The notes beneath the pieces were generated by a model. That model saw only the letters and a list, made by a program, of their open reading frames with translations, was not told the DNA's origin and did no database searches. Source: Bacteroides sp. (GTDB lineage Bacteria > Bacteroidota > Bacteroidia > Bacteroidales > Bacteroidaceae). Taken from it: a stretch of 23,656 nt of DNA. Each line of letters opens with the position of its first letter. The first letter of the stretch is position 1. Where the stretch lies: assembly GCA_019412865.1 (NCBI GenBank), contig DXOJ01000146.1, forward strand, positions 1 to 23,656. The letters are read 5' to 3'. Both the position numbers and the translations under genes were made by a program. Of the stretch, positions 1 through 8,806 are shown piece after piece.

Positions 1-22
1 ATTGAAGATATTTTGTGCCAAC

Positions 23-54
23 TTTCCGTAACTCGTTGATTTTGCTTATGTTTG
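23..54 (+). promoter_or_regulatory. Putative Bacteroides-type promoter of the radical SAM gene
   Basis: A perfect -7 box TATGTTTG lies at 47-54. A near-consensus -33 element TTTC at 23-26 precedes it with a 20-base spacer. Transcription would start near 60, about 20 bases before the ATG at 79. The fit to the TTTG/TAnnTTTG consensus is seen in the sequence; use of the promoter is inferred. Confidence 0.5.
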
Positions 55-78
55 TAGGTAAAATAAAGAATGAAGTGA

Positions 79-1056
79 ATGAATATGTCTACACAGCTAT
101 TATATAATGATTTCCCTACTTTTTTGCGGAAATATTTTCCTTACAAAGTACAAAAGATTTCATTGAATGCAGGTTTCACTTGCCCCAATCGTGATGGTAC
201 AAAAGGGTGGGGTGGATGTACCTATTGCAATAACCAGACTTTTAATCCGGATTATTGCCGGACAGAGAAATCTATTGCTATTCAATTGGAAGAAGGTAAA
301 TGCTTTTTTGCCCATAAATATCCGGAAATGAAATATTTGGCCTATTTTCAGGCCTACACCAATACATATGCGGAGTTGGAAGGCTTGAAGCGTAAGTATG
401 AGGAAGCATTGGCGGTGGATGGGGTAGTCGGGCTGGTGATTGGTACGCGTCCCGATTGTATGCCGGAAAGTTTGTTGCATTATCTGGAAGATTTGAACAA
501 ACATACGTTTCTCATGGTAGAATATGGGATCGAAAGCACTTGTGATGAAACCTTAAAACGCATCAATCGGGGGCATACTTATGCAGATACAGTAGAAGCT
601 GTGTGTCAGACAGCGGCCTGTGGTATCCTGACAGGTGGACATATCATCCTCGGACTTCCGGGAGAAACACATGATACAATGGTGGCACATGCCGAAATTC
701 TTTCCGATCTGCCTTTAGCTACACTTAAAATCCATCAGTTACAGTTGATCCGTGGTACGCGAATGGCGCATGAGTATGACGTAACTCCTGCTGGCTTTCA
801 TTTGTTTAACGAGGTTGAGGAATATATTGATCTGGTGATTGATTATGTAGAACATCTCCGTCCCGATATGGTTGTGGAACGTTTTGTTTCCCAATCTCCT
901 AAAGATTTATTAATAGCTCCGGACTGGGGATTGAAAAATTATGAATTTGTAGCTCGTTTACAAAAAAGAATGAAAGAAAGAGGTGCTTATCAAGGTAAGA
1001 AGTATAGGGATTCGGAAAAAAGGATTATTTTTGCAAACGATAAACTTACCACTTAA
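79..1056 (+). CDS. TIGR01212/YhcC-family radical SAM protein
   Basis: This is a cytoplasmic radical S-adenosylmethionine enzyme of the YhcC family, whose exact reaction is not settled. The cluster-binding cysteines are C35, C47 and C50 in a C-x11-C-x2-C arrangement typical of this family rather than the usual CxxxCxxC. The following segment (about residues 84-260) has the expected TIM-barrel features, including an EYGIES strand near residue 148 and an ILGLPGET loop near 189. The length of 325 residues fits the family. The start at 79 is the first ATG of the frame; ATG at 85 is an alternative. A flavodiiron protein gene follows after 58 bases on the same strand and may be co-transcribed. Family assignment is strong; function is open. 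Confidence 0.9.
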   Translation: MNMSTQLLYNDFPTFLRKYFPYKVQKISLNAGFTCPNRDGTKGWGGCTYCNNQTFNPDYCRTEKSIAIQLEEGKCFFAHKYPEMKYLAYFQAYTNTYAELEGLKRKYEEALAVDGVVGLVIGTRPDCMPESLLHYLEDLNKHTFLMVEYGIESTCDETLKRINRGHTYADTVEAVCQTAACGILTGGHIILGLPGETHDTMVAHAEILSDLPLATLKIHQLQLIRGTRMAHEYDVTPAGFHLFNEVEEYIDLVIDYVEHLRPDMVVERFVSQSPKDLLIAPDWGLKNYEFVARLQKRMKERGAYQGKKYRDSEKRIIFANDKLTT

Positions 1057-1114
1057 TAAATAGCTGTTTTGCGGAGTATAGAATAGTGGAAGAAATATTT
1101 AATGGATTTGAAAG

Positions 1115-2311
1115 ATGGAAAGTAAAACAAGAATTAAAGGAAATGTCCACTATGTGGGAGTAAATGACCGTAACAAGCACAGATTTGAAGCGATGTGGCC
1201 ATTGCCCTATGGAGTTTCATATAACTCTTATCTGATTGATGATGAAATGGTGGCATTGGTAGATACGGTAGATATCTGTTATTTTGAAGTCTACTTGCGT
1301 AAAATCAAGCAAGTGATTGGAGAACGTCCCATTAATTATTTGATTATAAATCACATGGAACCGGATCATTCGGGATCTATCCGATTGATTAAACAACATT
1401 ATCCGGAAATTATTATCGTGGGTAATAAGCAAACATTCGGTATGATTGAAGGTTTCTATGGGGTAACCGGTGAACAATATCTGGTAAAGGACGGTGATTT
1501 CCTCGCTTTAGGACGTCACAAACTGCGTTTTTATATGACTCCAATGGTGCATTGGCCGGAAACGATGATGACTTTTGATGAAACGGATGGAGTTCTTTTC
1601 TCCGGTGACGGATTCGGATGTTTTGGTACGGTGGATGGCGGATTCCTGGATACTCGGATCAATGTAGATAAGTATTGGGGAGAAATGGTCCGTTATTACT
1701 CTAATATCGTTGGTAAATACGGAAGCCCCGTGCAAAAGGCTTTGCAGAAATTGGGCGGACTTCCCATTTCTGCCATTTGTTCTACTCACGGACCGGTATG
1801 GACGGAGAATATTGCAAAGGTGGTCGGTATATATGATCGTTTGAGCCGTTATGATGCGGATGAAGGTGTTGTTATTGCTTACGGAAGCATGTATGGAAAT
1901 ACGGAGCAGATGGCGGAAGCTATTGCTGAAGAGCTTTCTGCACAGGGGGTTAAGAATATCGTTATGCATAACGTAACAAAGAGTCATCCTTCTTATATCA
2001 TAGCGGATATTTTCCGTTATAAGGGATTGATTATCGGTTCTCCTACGTATAGTAATCAGATATTTCCGGAGGTGGAAGCGCTGCTTTCAAAGATTCTGCT
2101 GCGTGAGGTGAAGGGACGCTATTTGGGTTACTTCGGTTCTTTTGCATGGGCAGGTGCTGCGGTGAAACGTCTGGCGGAGTTTGCTGAAAAGAGTAAATTC
2201 GAATTGATCGGTGATCCGGTGGAGATGAAGCAGGCTATGAAAGACCTGACTTATACCCAGTGCGAAAATCTGGCACGTGCCATGGCGGACCGTTTGAAGA
2301 AAGATCGTTAA
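1115..2311 (+). CDS. Flavodiiron protein (FprA/ROO-type oxygen or NO reductase)
   Basis: This is a two-domain, cytoplasmic flavodiiron protein that reduces O2 to water or NO to N2O, protecting an anaerobe. Residues about 1-245 form a metallo-beta-lactamase-like domain with a full set of diiron ligands: H80, E82, D84 in the HMEPDH motif (with H85), then H146, D165 and H225. Residues about 252-395 are a flavodoxin domain with an FMN phosphate loop (YGSMYGNT, 256-263) and a second FMN loop (SPTYSNQIF). It has no C-terminal rubredoxin or flavin reductase domain, so it is a class A protein needing a separate electron donor. At 398 residues it is full length. It lies between the radical SAM gene and nagB with gaps of 58 and 48 bases. 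Whether O2 or NO is preferred cannot be read from the sequence. Confidence 0.95.
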   Translation: MESKTRIKGNVHYVGVNDRNKHRFEAMWPLPYGVSYNSYLIDDEMVALVDTVDICYFEVYLRKIKQVIGERPINYLIINHMEPDHSGSIRLIKQHYPEIIIVGNKQTFGMIEGFYGVTGEQYLVKDGDFLALGRHKLRFYMTPMVHWPETMMTFDETDGVLFSGDGFGCFGTVDGGFLDTRINVDKYWGEMVRYYSNIVGKYGSPVQKALQKLGGLPISAICSTHGPVWTENIAKVVGIYDRLSRYDADEGVVIAYGSMYGNTEQMAEAIAEELSAQGVKNIVMHNVTKSHPSYIIADIFRYKGLIIGSPTYSNQIFPEVEALLSKILLREVKGRYLGYFGSFAWAGAAVKRLAEFAEKSKFELIGDPVEMKQAMKDLTYTQCENLARAMADRLKKDR

Positions 2312-2359
2312 AACAGTGAATGAGATAATTTATTAACTAACCTATAAAATAATCGACTT

Positions 2360-3172
2360 ATGAGACTTATTATTCAGCCGGACTACCAGTCCGTATCTCT
2401 GTGGGCTGCACATTACGTTGCCGCTAAAATAAAAGCTGCCAATCCAACCCCCGAGAAACCATTTGTATTGGGCTGTCCCACCGGATCATCTCCTCTGGGC
2501 ATGTATAAAGCTTTGATCGACCTGAATAAGAAAGGAATCGTTTCCTTCCAGAATGTGGTAACATTCAACATGGACGAATATGTAGGATTGCCGAAAGAAC
2601 ATCCGGAAACCTATTATTCTTTCATGTGGAATAACTTTTTCGGTCATATCGACATTAAACCCGAGAATACTAATATTCTGAATGGTAACGCTCCGGATCT
2701 GGATGCAGAATGTGCACGTTACGAAGAAAAGATCAAGTCATACGGTGGCATCGACCTGTTCATGGGTGGTATTGGTCCTGACGGACATATTGCATTCAAC
2801 GAACCGGGATCTTCATTGACTTCACGCACTCGTCAGAAAACGTTAACAATGGATACCATCATTGCTAACTCCCGTTTCTTTGATAATGACATCAACAAAG
2901 TTCCTAAGACTTCTTTGACAGTGGGAGTAGGTACTGTGCTTTCTGCAAAAGAAGTGATGATTATTGTAAATGGTCATAACAAAGCTCGTGCTTTGTATCA
3001 TGCGGTAGAAGGTGCTATCACACAGATGTGGACAATCAGTGCATTGCAAATGCATGAAAAGGGTATTATCGTTTGTGATGATGCTGCTACAGCTGAATTG
3101 AAAGTGGGTACTTACCGTTACTTCAAAGATATCGAATCTGCTCATTTGGATCCGGAATCATTGATTAAGTAA
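2360..3172 (+). CDS. nagB: Glucosamine-6-phosphate deaminase
   Basis: NagB converts glucosamine 6-phosphate to fructose 6-phosphate and ammonia, the step that feeds amino sugars into glycolysis. The sequence carries the hallmark elements: a phosphate-binding PTGSSP loop near residue 40, the FNMDEY segment with catalytic D72, and [14 protein letters not shown] containing D141, H143 and E148, the same positions as in the E. coli enzyme. The length of 270 residues fits the hexameric NagB family, and no extra domain is fused. It follows the flavodiiron gene by 48 bases with no obvious promoter in the gap, so read-through is possible. A hairpin terminator follows at 3208-3246. It is not next to a nagA gene in this window. 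Confidence 0.97.
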   Translation: MRLIIQPDYQSVSLWAAHYVAAKIKAANPTPEKPFVLGCPTGSSPLGMYKALIDLNKKGIVSFQNVVTFNMDEYVGLPKEHPETYYSFMWNNFFGHIDIKPENTNILNGNAPDLDAECARYEEKIKSYGGIDLFMGGIGPDGHIAFNEPGSSLTSRTRQKTLTMDTIIANSRFFDNDINKVPKTSLTVGVGTVLSAKEVMIIVNGHNKARALYHAVEGAITQMWTISALQMHEKGIIVCDDAATAELKVGTYRYFKDIESAHLDPESLIK

Positions 3173-3207
3173 GATTCTATCCTCTGAATGGATTCCATCA
3201 AAAGAAT

Positions 3208-3246
3208 GGGCTGCTTCCGTATCGAACGGAGGGCAGCCCTTTTTTT
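3208..3246 (+). terminator. Rho-independent terminator, probably bidirectional
   Basis: GGGCTGC (3208-3214) pairs with GCAGCCC (3233-3239), and inside it TCCGT (3216-3220) pairs with ACGGA (3226-3230) around a 5-base loop, with a small asymmetric bulge. Seven T residues follow at 3240-3246, as expected for termination after nagB. On the minus strand the hairpin is followed by ATTCTTTTG, so it may also end the convergent AsmA-YciO transcript. Confidence 0.88.
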
Positions 3247-3276
3247 GATAGAAAGATTGATTCCGGTGGAAAGATA

Positions 3277-3891
3277 TTAATTCTCTTCCAGCCATCCTTT
3301 CCCTTGCCGGATGATTTCCGGCTCGTCGTCGGTACATTTCACTACGGTAGAAGGTTCTATACCTCCGATACCTCCGTCAATGACCAGATCAACGATGTCA
3401 CCGAACTTCTCATCTATCAGTTCGGGATCTGTCATATATTCCAAATCCTCATGCTCTTCGTGGGGCAGTGTGGTAGTCATAATGGGAGCATCCAGCAGGC
3501 GTGCGATTTCGCGGATGATGTTATTATCCGGCATACGGATACCCACTTCTTTCCGGTTGCGGAAGATTTTGGGCAACCGGTTGGTTCCGTTCAAAATAAA
3601 AGTAAATGGCCCCGGAAGATTATGCTTCATCAGCTTGAAGATATTATTGTCTACTTTCGCATATTCGCTGATGCTACTCAGGTCATAACAGATGATAGAC
3701 AGGTTGTTCTTTCGAGGGTCTATCTCTTTGATCCGGCATATCCTTTCTATGGCACGTTCCTTCAAACCATGACAGCCGATGGCGTACATCGTATCAGTGG
3801 GATAGATAATCAGTCCGCCGTCATTCAGGATATCGATGATTCGTTGTAAATCCTGCGGGTTATTATTTTTGTCATATAGCTTCAGAAGCAT
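3277..3891 (-). CDS. YciO/Sua5/YrdC-family protein (threonylcarbamoyl-AMP synthase-like)
   Basis: The protein belongs to the YrdC-like fold that binds tRNA or threonylcarbamoyl-adenylate. Seen motifs are PTDTMYAIGC (31-40), a KEIDPRKN stretch with basic residues near 55-61, LPGPFTFIL near 92-100, a VGIRMPDN motif near 116-123 and a C-terminal PSTVVKCTDD motif. The KEID rather than KRP-type signature and the length of 204 residues point to the YciO branch, whose role in t6A synthesis is disputed, rather than to canonical TsaC or Sua5. It is the second gene of an operon behind the AsmA-like gene (19-base gap). Automatic annotation would call it L-threonylcarbamoyladenylate synthase; I am confident of the family and less so of the reaction. 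Confidence 0.85.
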   Translation of the reverse strand: MLLKLYDKNNNPQDLQRIIDILNDGGLIIYPTDTMYAIGCHGLKERAIERICRIKEIDPRKNNLSIICYDLSSISEYAKVDNNIFKLMKHNLPGPFTFILNGTNRLPKIFRNRKEVGIRMPDNNIIREIARLLDAPIMTTTLPHEEHEDLEYMTDPELIDEKFGDIVDLVIDGGIGGIEPSTVVKCTDDEPEIIRQGKGWLEEN

Positions 3892-3910
3892 AATTCATTC
3901 TCCTTCTTTC

Positions 3911-6439
3911 TTATTTGAGTTTCTTTTTTAAGAAATCCAGTGCCTTTTCTGCAGCTTTCTCTGTCACCTTTTGTTTGATTGAATCCTTATTGGCGGTAGC
4001 GGCAGAGTCCAGTCCCAGTTTCTGTCCGAGTTTGCTGATAGCTTCATCGGCTACAGCTTCGACAGCTTGGTTGGCCATGCTTTTAGTATCGACGCTGACT
4101 TTCGGAGAGGTAAATGAACCTCCGATCTTCAAGTCAAGAGTCCTTAGTTTAGAGATATTGCCTACAGATGCGGGCAGCTTCACTTTTCCGGAATAGTCGA
4201 TGGTTTGATCGAGGCCTGTGCTACCGGAAAGATTCAATGTGTAGTCTCCCATCTTGATATCGAACGGTTTGGTTTCTACGCGTCCGTCTTTGATGGTGAA
4301 ATCCAGTGTCATATCTTTCACCTTCATGTCTTTCAGACTTGGCTGTTTAACGGCATCGGCTATCTCGTCAATTGCTTTCACTCCGCTTAAACTAAGATCA
4401 CGGGTGGAAAGGCTGCCATCACCTTGCATTGTATTCAGTACAGGGCTCATGGTTGCATCCAGATCTGTCAGTACATTGATACTTCCGGAGAAATTACCTT
4501 TCAGGTTTTCGAAGATAGGAGCCATCTTCTGCACCATATCCAACTCTTTGTAAGCTTGTGCGAAACCGATATTGGAGAGTTTGAATCCGGCTTTCATTTC
4601 CGGCTTCTTTACGTTGGCAGTGGAGTAGTAGCCGTTCATGACCACGTTGCCACCCATGGTGTTCATGGAGAGATTTTTCATATCCACTTTGCCATCTTTT
4701 ATCACAAGCTTACCGTTCATATTATTGAAAGACATCTTATCGAATAACACCTGTTTCAGGTTAGCGTCCATTTGGAAGTCGATGTTGCGGGGAACTTCCA
4801 TAATACCCGTGGCAGCTGTAGCTACGGAGTCGGTAGACGCAGTTTCTGATGCAGTCGTTTCATCCGCAGAAGCGGTTATGAAGTCGTTCAGATTAAAATA
4901 GTTGGAACGGATATTCAGGTTCCCTTTCAATGTAGTACCCTTCAATGCGTAACCGATATAGTTTTCAAACCTGCTGTCGGCTGTGATATCATTCTTCCCG
5001 ATGTTGACGGTTGTTTCGCTCAACTGGAGGTATTTCGGGGTGAAAGTGAAAAGGGACTTCTTGATTTCTACGTCCGGCATATCTTTCATTTTGAGTTTCA
5101 TACCCGTCAGTCCGATAGTGCCCGAAGCTTGCATACGTTCGTATTCCTCTTTTTCGATATAGGAAAGTCGTCCCGACATTTGCATATCAGCATCAATGGT
5201 ACCGTTCAACTCCATGTCTCCAAGTGGATAGACTTGTTTGATCATGCCTAAGTTGAGAATCCCTTTAGCTTCAGCTTTAAAGTCCGGATCGCTGACCGGC
5301 GTTTTCACATTAGCCGTCAGGCTAAACGGATTTCCGGCAAGACGGAAACTGAAAGGATTGATATTGACCGTAGTCAGGTCGATATTTCCTCCCGGGTTCT
5401 GGACGTTGGCACTGATATTGATTTGATCCACTCCTGCTGGTAAAGCCGGATAGCGGAACATGGCATTCTTGACTTGCATATCAATGTTGAATGCAGGAAC
5501 GGTGTCGCCTTGCAAGATACCTTTGGCCGTTGCAGTAAGCGTAGCGGTTCCGTCTGTTTTCAGACTGGAGAATTCCGTTGCATAAATGGCTGGGATCAGT
5601 GACAGGATTTCCTTAAACCCGATATCGTTCGTGTTAAGTTTCAGGTCCATGTCGATAGCCGGATCTTTCAAAGCTACCCAACCGTCGATACCTGCCTGAA
5701 TGGCGTTGAGGCGGATGGTGTTGTCTTTTAATGTGTATTTATTATTGGCAAGGTCGGCATCCACATCCATTGTTGCGGAGATATTGGCATTGGCAAGGAA
5801 AGGGATTCCATTCATCTTGTAAGTAAGTGATTGGGTTTCCGCCTCCAGTTTCAGAGTAGTACGGTCACTTCCTAAGTCTCCGGCGCAGATTGCGTTAAAG
5901 TCGCGGATATCAGCATACATCTTCCCTTGTTGATCGTCATAAATCAGGTTCATGTTTTTGATAACAAACCGTTGTAGCTTTACTTTGAAAGGAGAAGATG
6001 CTTCTTCTTCTGAAACAGGAGTTTCGGCAGTTGCTGTTGTATCCGGTTTCATGATATCCCAGTTGGCACGTCCGTCCGGCAATACAATGGCATGTAACCG
6101 TGTATCTTCAATAAATATTTTAGAAATATCGTAACCGCTATCTCCGAAAAGAGAGAATAAGTTGACTGCGGCAGTAACTTCTCCGGCCTGTACAAGGGTG
6201 TCATTGGCGAATTCACCAGTACCTTTCAACCAGAAATCTTCGAGAGTGACAGAAGCCTGTGGAAAGTTACGGAACAGGCTAATGTTAAGGTTCTTAAAGT
6301 CAAATTGTGCATTAAGCATTTTGTTGCCTTCTGTTTTTACAATGTCGGCTATCTTTCCTTGGAAGGCGAAAGGAAGAAGGAACATCAGAATGATGATGAC
6401 TCCTACTGTGATTGCTGCGATTTTCAAACCTTTTTTCAT
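3911..6439 (-). CDS. AsmA-family protein with N-terminal membrane anchor
   Basis: This large protein (842 residues) begins with a positively charged MKKGLK followed by one hydrophobic segment at about residues 7-27 and then a long periplasmic region rich in alternating beta strands. That is the layout of AsmA-like proteins, thought to bridge the envelope and move phospholipids towards the outer membrane. The C-terminal third (about residues 560-800) shows repeated short strands with DGK/DGR turns, matching the AsmA_2 type domain. A low-complexity stretch rich in T, A, S and E (about 535-550) separates two parts, and the last 30 residues are Lys-rich and helical. It starts a two-gene operon with the YciO-like gene. 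Its exact cargo is unknown. Confidence 0.85.
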   Translation of the reverse strand: MKKGLKIAAITVGVIIILMFLLPFAFQGKIADIVKTEGNKMLNAQFDFKNLNISLFRNFPQASVTLEDFWLKGTGEFANDTLVQAGEVTAAVNLFSLFGDSGYDISKIFIEDTRLHAIVLPDGRANWDIMKPDTTATAETPVSEEEASSPFKVKLQRFVIKNMNLIYDDQQGKMYADIRDFNAICAGDLGSDRTTLKLEAETQSLTYKMNGIPFLANANISATMDVDADLANNKYTLKDNTIRLNAIQAGIDGWVALKDPAIDMDLKLNTNDIGFKEILSLIPAIYATEFSSLKTDGTATLTATAKGILQGDTVPAFNIDMQVKNAMFRYPALPAGVDQINISANVQNPGGNIDLTTVNINPFSFRLAGNPFSLTANVKTPVSDPDFKAEAKGILNLGMIKQVYPLGDMELNGTIDADMQMSGRLSYIEKEEYERMQASGTIGLTGMKLKMKDMPDVEIKKSLFTFTPKYLQLSETTVNIGKNDITADSRFENYIGYALKGTTLKGNLNIRSNYFNLNDFITASADETTASETASTDSVATAATGIMEVPRNIDFQMDANLKQVLFDKMSFNNMNGKLVIKDGKVDMKNLSMNTMGGNVVMNGYYSTANVKKPEMKAGFKLSNIGFAQAYKELDMVQKMAPIFENLKGNFSGSINVLTDLDATMSPVLNTMQGDGSLSTRDLSLSGVKAIDEIADAVKQPSLKDMKVKDMTLDFTIKDGRVETKPFDIKMGDYTLNLSGSTGLDQTIDYSGKVKLPASVGNISKLRTLDLKIGGSFTSPKVSVDTKSMANQAVEAVADEAISKLGQKLGLDSAATANKDSIKQKVTEKAAEKALDFLKKKLK

Positions 6440-6476
6440 TTGCTTCTATTTTAAGAGTTTGAGATATTACAAAGAA

Positions 6477-6484
6477 CAAAACTA
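6477..6484 (-). promoter_or_regulatory. Possible -7 box upstream of the AsmA-like gene
   Basis: Read on the minus strand this is TAGTTTTG, matching TAnnTTTG, about 40 bases upstream of the AsmA start codon. No clear TTTG lies at the -33 distance, so this is a weak candidate. Confidence 0.3.
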
Positions 6485-6597
6485 ATAAAAGTTTTTGATT
6501 AATAGTACCTCGTTCTTGAAAAACATGTCATTATTAAACAACAATAAGATTTGGATATAAAGAAAAATAATGAATGCATATCTCTTCGCTAAATAAT

Positions 6598-6733
6598 TTC
6601 ACCACAGAGGACACGGAGGACACAGAGTTCTTTTCTCTCTTTCTGCAAGTAAAACAGAGCGATAAATACGTGAGAAGCTGTGTTACTCTATAGTGAATAA
6701 AAAATATTAAACCTCTGTGTCCTCTGTGGTGAA
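6598..6733. repeat. Inverted-repeat intergenic element (CCACAGAGGACAC type)
   Basis: Two 22-base arms at 6598-6619 and 6712-6733 are reverse complements with a single mismatch. Each arm contains CACCACAGAGGACAC followed by (G/A)GAGG. The left arm continues into another GAGGACAC copy, so the unit is also repeated directly (6607-6614 and 6616-6623). The 92 bases between the arms carry no gene. A TAAAT pentamer lies just outside each arm (6590-6594, 6738-6742), which could be a target duplication but could be chance in AT-rich DNA. Similar sequences are, from memory, dispersed in many bacterial genomes; the element may be a REP- or MITE-like repeat. Confidence 0.75.
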
Positions 6734-6792
6734 CTCATAAATGAGCATTTACCTCATTTCGGTATTGAATTAACTTCGCCAAAGGGGCTGTT

Positions 6793-8793
6793 TTATTTCC
6801 CTTTTTTCTTTTTGAGTTCTTCCGCAATTCTCCATTGCAAAGCAGCTTCCCCTTCTTTACCTACCTTCAACAGGGCATCCCCGAATAGCTCATGTGCTCC
6901 GGCATGTTCCGGTTTCAGACTTGTTGCTTTGTCCAAATCTGCAATTGCTCCTTCTGTATCTTCCGTTTTTAATCGAAGTTTTCCCCGATTATAAACAGCC
7001 TTGAAGTTTGCGGGATGGAGGTTGACTGCGATGTTGAAGCAGTTTTCAGCGTCAAAATATTCTTTATTGTTGAAGAGGGTGATGCCTTTTCTCACCCAGG
7101 CGTCCACATAATTAGGGTCGAGGCTAAGGGCTTTATCGTAGTTGGCGAGGGCAGCGCGTATATCGTGGGCTTGGGTAATACATTCGTTACCCATTAATAG
7201 ATATTCATGGGCATATTGTCGTATGCGTTCCTGTTGTTCACGCATTTGTTCTTTGAGTTTTTTATTTTGCTCTTTTAGTGTATTGATGATACCGAGCTTG
7301 CGGCGGATTAAACGGCGGGGAACAGGTTTTTCAATATCGTAGCGGGAATGGATAGCACGAAAAAACTGTTCCAGGCATTCTTCCATGTCTCCTTTATCGA
7401 AAGCGCGTGAAGCGGCGGCGTATTGCACATCGGCCTGTGCTTGTTTCAGAGCTTTGTCGATAGCCTGGCGGTCGTTGAAGCGTCCGGCAAAGTTTACGAT
7501 TTCGGGGCGGACGAAGACGTCGGCACGGTTAATAGGTTTTTTGAGCTGAATACCGTCCAGTGAGGTACAACGGCTTAGTGCCACGTATGCTTGTCCACCT
7601 GCAAATACACCACCTGTGAAGTCGATGACTACACGGCTGAAAGTCAGTCCCTGACTCTTATGGACAGTGATGGCCCAAGCTAACCGGATGGGGTATTGGG
7701 TGAAGCTGCCTAAGACTTCTTCTTCTATTTCTTTGGTCTTTTCGTTGTAGCGATAACGGATATTGCGCCATGACTCACGCTTTACGTCACACTCTTTTCC
7801 ATCATCGGTGATAACATAGATCGTTTCTTCTTCCTCATCAATTCCGGCAATGACACCAATTGTACCGTTTACCCACCTGCGGTCGAAATCATTTTTAATA
7901 AAGATGATTTGTGCACCAGGTTTCAGTACGAGTTCTTGTGAAGTGGGCAAACTGCTTTCGGGGAAATCTCCTTCGATGACTCCTTCAAAAGTAATGGAGT
8001 CGCCGGGAAGTTCTGCCAGTTTCTTTTCGTTGATAGAGTCTACCGTATCTCTGCGGGTGGCCAAAGTGATATACATATCAGCTTCCGATTCTTCTATCTG
8101 ACTTCCATAACGGGTGTTCAGTAGTTGCAGATCGGCCGCTCCGGCTGTATTGTTCCGGATATGGTCGAGGACACCGACAAAAACGGGGTCTGTTTGACGG
8201 TATACTTTTTGAAGTTCGATGGATACCAGATCTATCTGTCCGAATACTCTGGCAGAGAAAAAGTAGGGAGTGGGATAGAAGCGATTCAATATTTCCCGTT
8301 CGTCGTTCTTTACGACGGGTTCCAGTTGGAATACGTCGCCTACTAATAACAGTTGTTTCCCGCCGAAAGGTTCGCGCAGATTGTGAGAGTATACACGTAG
8401 GATTCGGTCGATGGCATCAATGATATCCGCCCTTACCATTGAAATTTCGTCGATGATGACCAGTTCTATTTGTTCCAACAGCTTCCGATGAGGCTTGGTG
8501 TATTTGAAAAATTCATGGATACGACCACGCTGGAGACTCAAGTTCGGGTCATCCGGCAGCAGCGGATAGAAAGGGAGTTTGAAGAAACTGTGCATCGTAC
8601 TTCCTCCGGCGTTAATCGCGGCAATCCCGGTTGGTGCAAGTACGACATGCTTCTTCTTGGTATGCTCGCAGACATAACGCAAGAATGTAGATTTTCCTGT
8701 ACCGGCCTTTCCTGTTAGAAAGACCGATTGACGGGTATATTGAATTAGGTTCAATGCATCCTGAAATGCGGCGTTATCAGTATCTACGCTCAT
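6793..8793 (-). CDS. PIF1/RecD2-like SF1B DNA helicase with C-terminal TPR repeats
   Basis: Residues about 8-430 form a PIF1-type helicase: Walker A GKAGTGKST (28-36), motif Ia with LAPTGIAA, Walker B VIIDEIS followed by a GDVFQLEP motif III, and a C-terminal WAITVHKSQGLTF motif V/VI with the later YVALSR arginine motif. This family unwinds DNA 5' to 3' and resolves structures such as G-quadruplexes. After a charged, probably coiled segment (about 500-525, rich in K, E, Q and R) the last roughly 140 residues hold about four tetratricopeptide repeats, for example ALANYDKALSLDPNY and AIADLDKATSLKPEH. The TPR tail suggests a protein partner and is absent from the short Bacteroides Pif1 used in structural work. 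The gene lies 13 bases behind the HAD phosphatase gene, so they are likely co-transcribed. Confidence 0.92.
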   Translation of the reverse strand: MSVDTDNAAFQDALNLIQYTRQSVFLTGKAGTGKSTFLRYVCEHTKKKHVVLAPTGIAAINAGGSTMHSFFKLPFYPLLPDDPNLSLQRGRIHEFFKYTKPHRKLLEQIELVIIDEISMVRADIIDAIDRILRVYSHNLREPFGGKQLLLVGDVFQLEPVVKNDEREILNRFYPTPYFFSARVFGQIDLVSIELQKVYRQTDPVFVGVLDHIRNNTAGAADLQLLNTRYGSQIEESEADMYITLATRRDTVDSINEKKLAELPGDSITFEGVIEGDFPESSLPTSQELVLKPGAQIIFIKNDFDRRWVNGTIGVIAGIDEEEETIYVITDDGKECDVKRESWRNIRYRYNEKTKEIEEEVLGSFTQYPIRLAWAITVHKSQGLTFSRVVIDFTGGVFAGGQAYVALSRCTSLDGIQLKKPINRADVFVRPEIVNFAGRFNDRQAIDKALKQAQADVQYAAASRAFDKGDMEECLEQFFRAIHSRYDIEKPVPRRLIRRKLGIINTLKEQNKKLKEQMREQQERIRQYAHEYLLMGNECITQAHDIRAALANYDKALSLDPNYVDAWVRKGITLFNNKEYFDAENCFNIAVNLHPANFKAVYNRGKLRLKTEDTEGAIADLDKATSLKPEHAGAHELFGDALLKVGKEGEAALQWRIAEELKKKKGK

Positions 8794-8806
8794 ATTAGCA
8801 TATTGA

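Larger units (their letters stand above)
6440..6792. other. 353-base intergenic region between AsmA-like and helicase genes
   Basis: No credible coding frame is present. The stretch is AT-rich and holds a candidate -7 box for the AsmA-like gene near its left end and an inverted-repeat element at 6598-6733 at its right. The minus-strand helicase transcript enters it from the right, and the inverted repeat could act as its terminator, although no strong T-tract is seen. Confidence 0.7.

Noticed and set aside
6598..6733. Two-repeat CRISPR-like structure
   Set aside because: The arms are inverted rather than direct copies, and there are only two, with no cas genes in the window.
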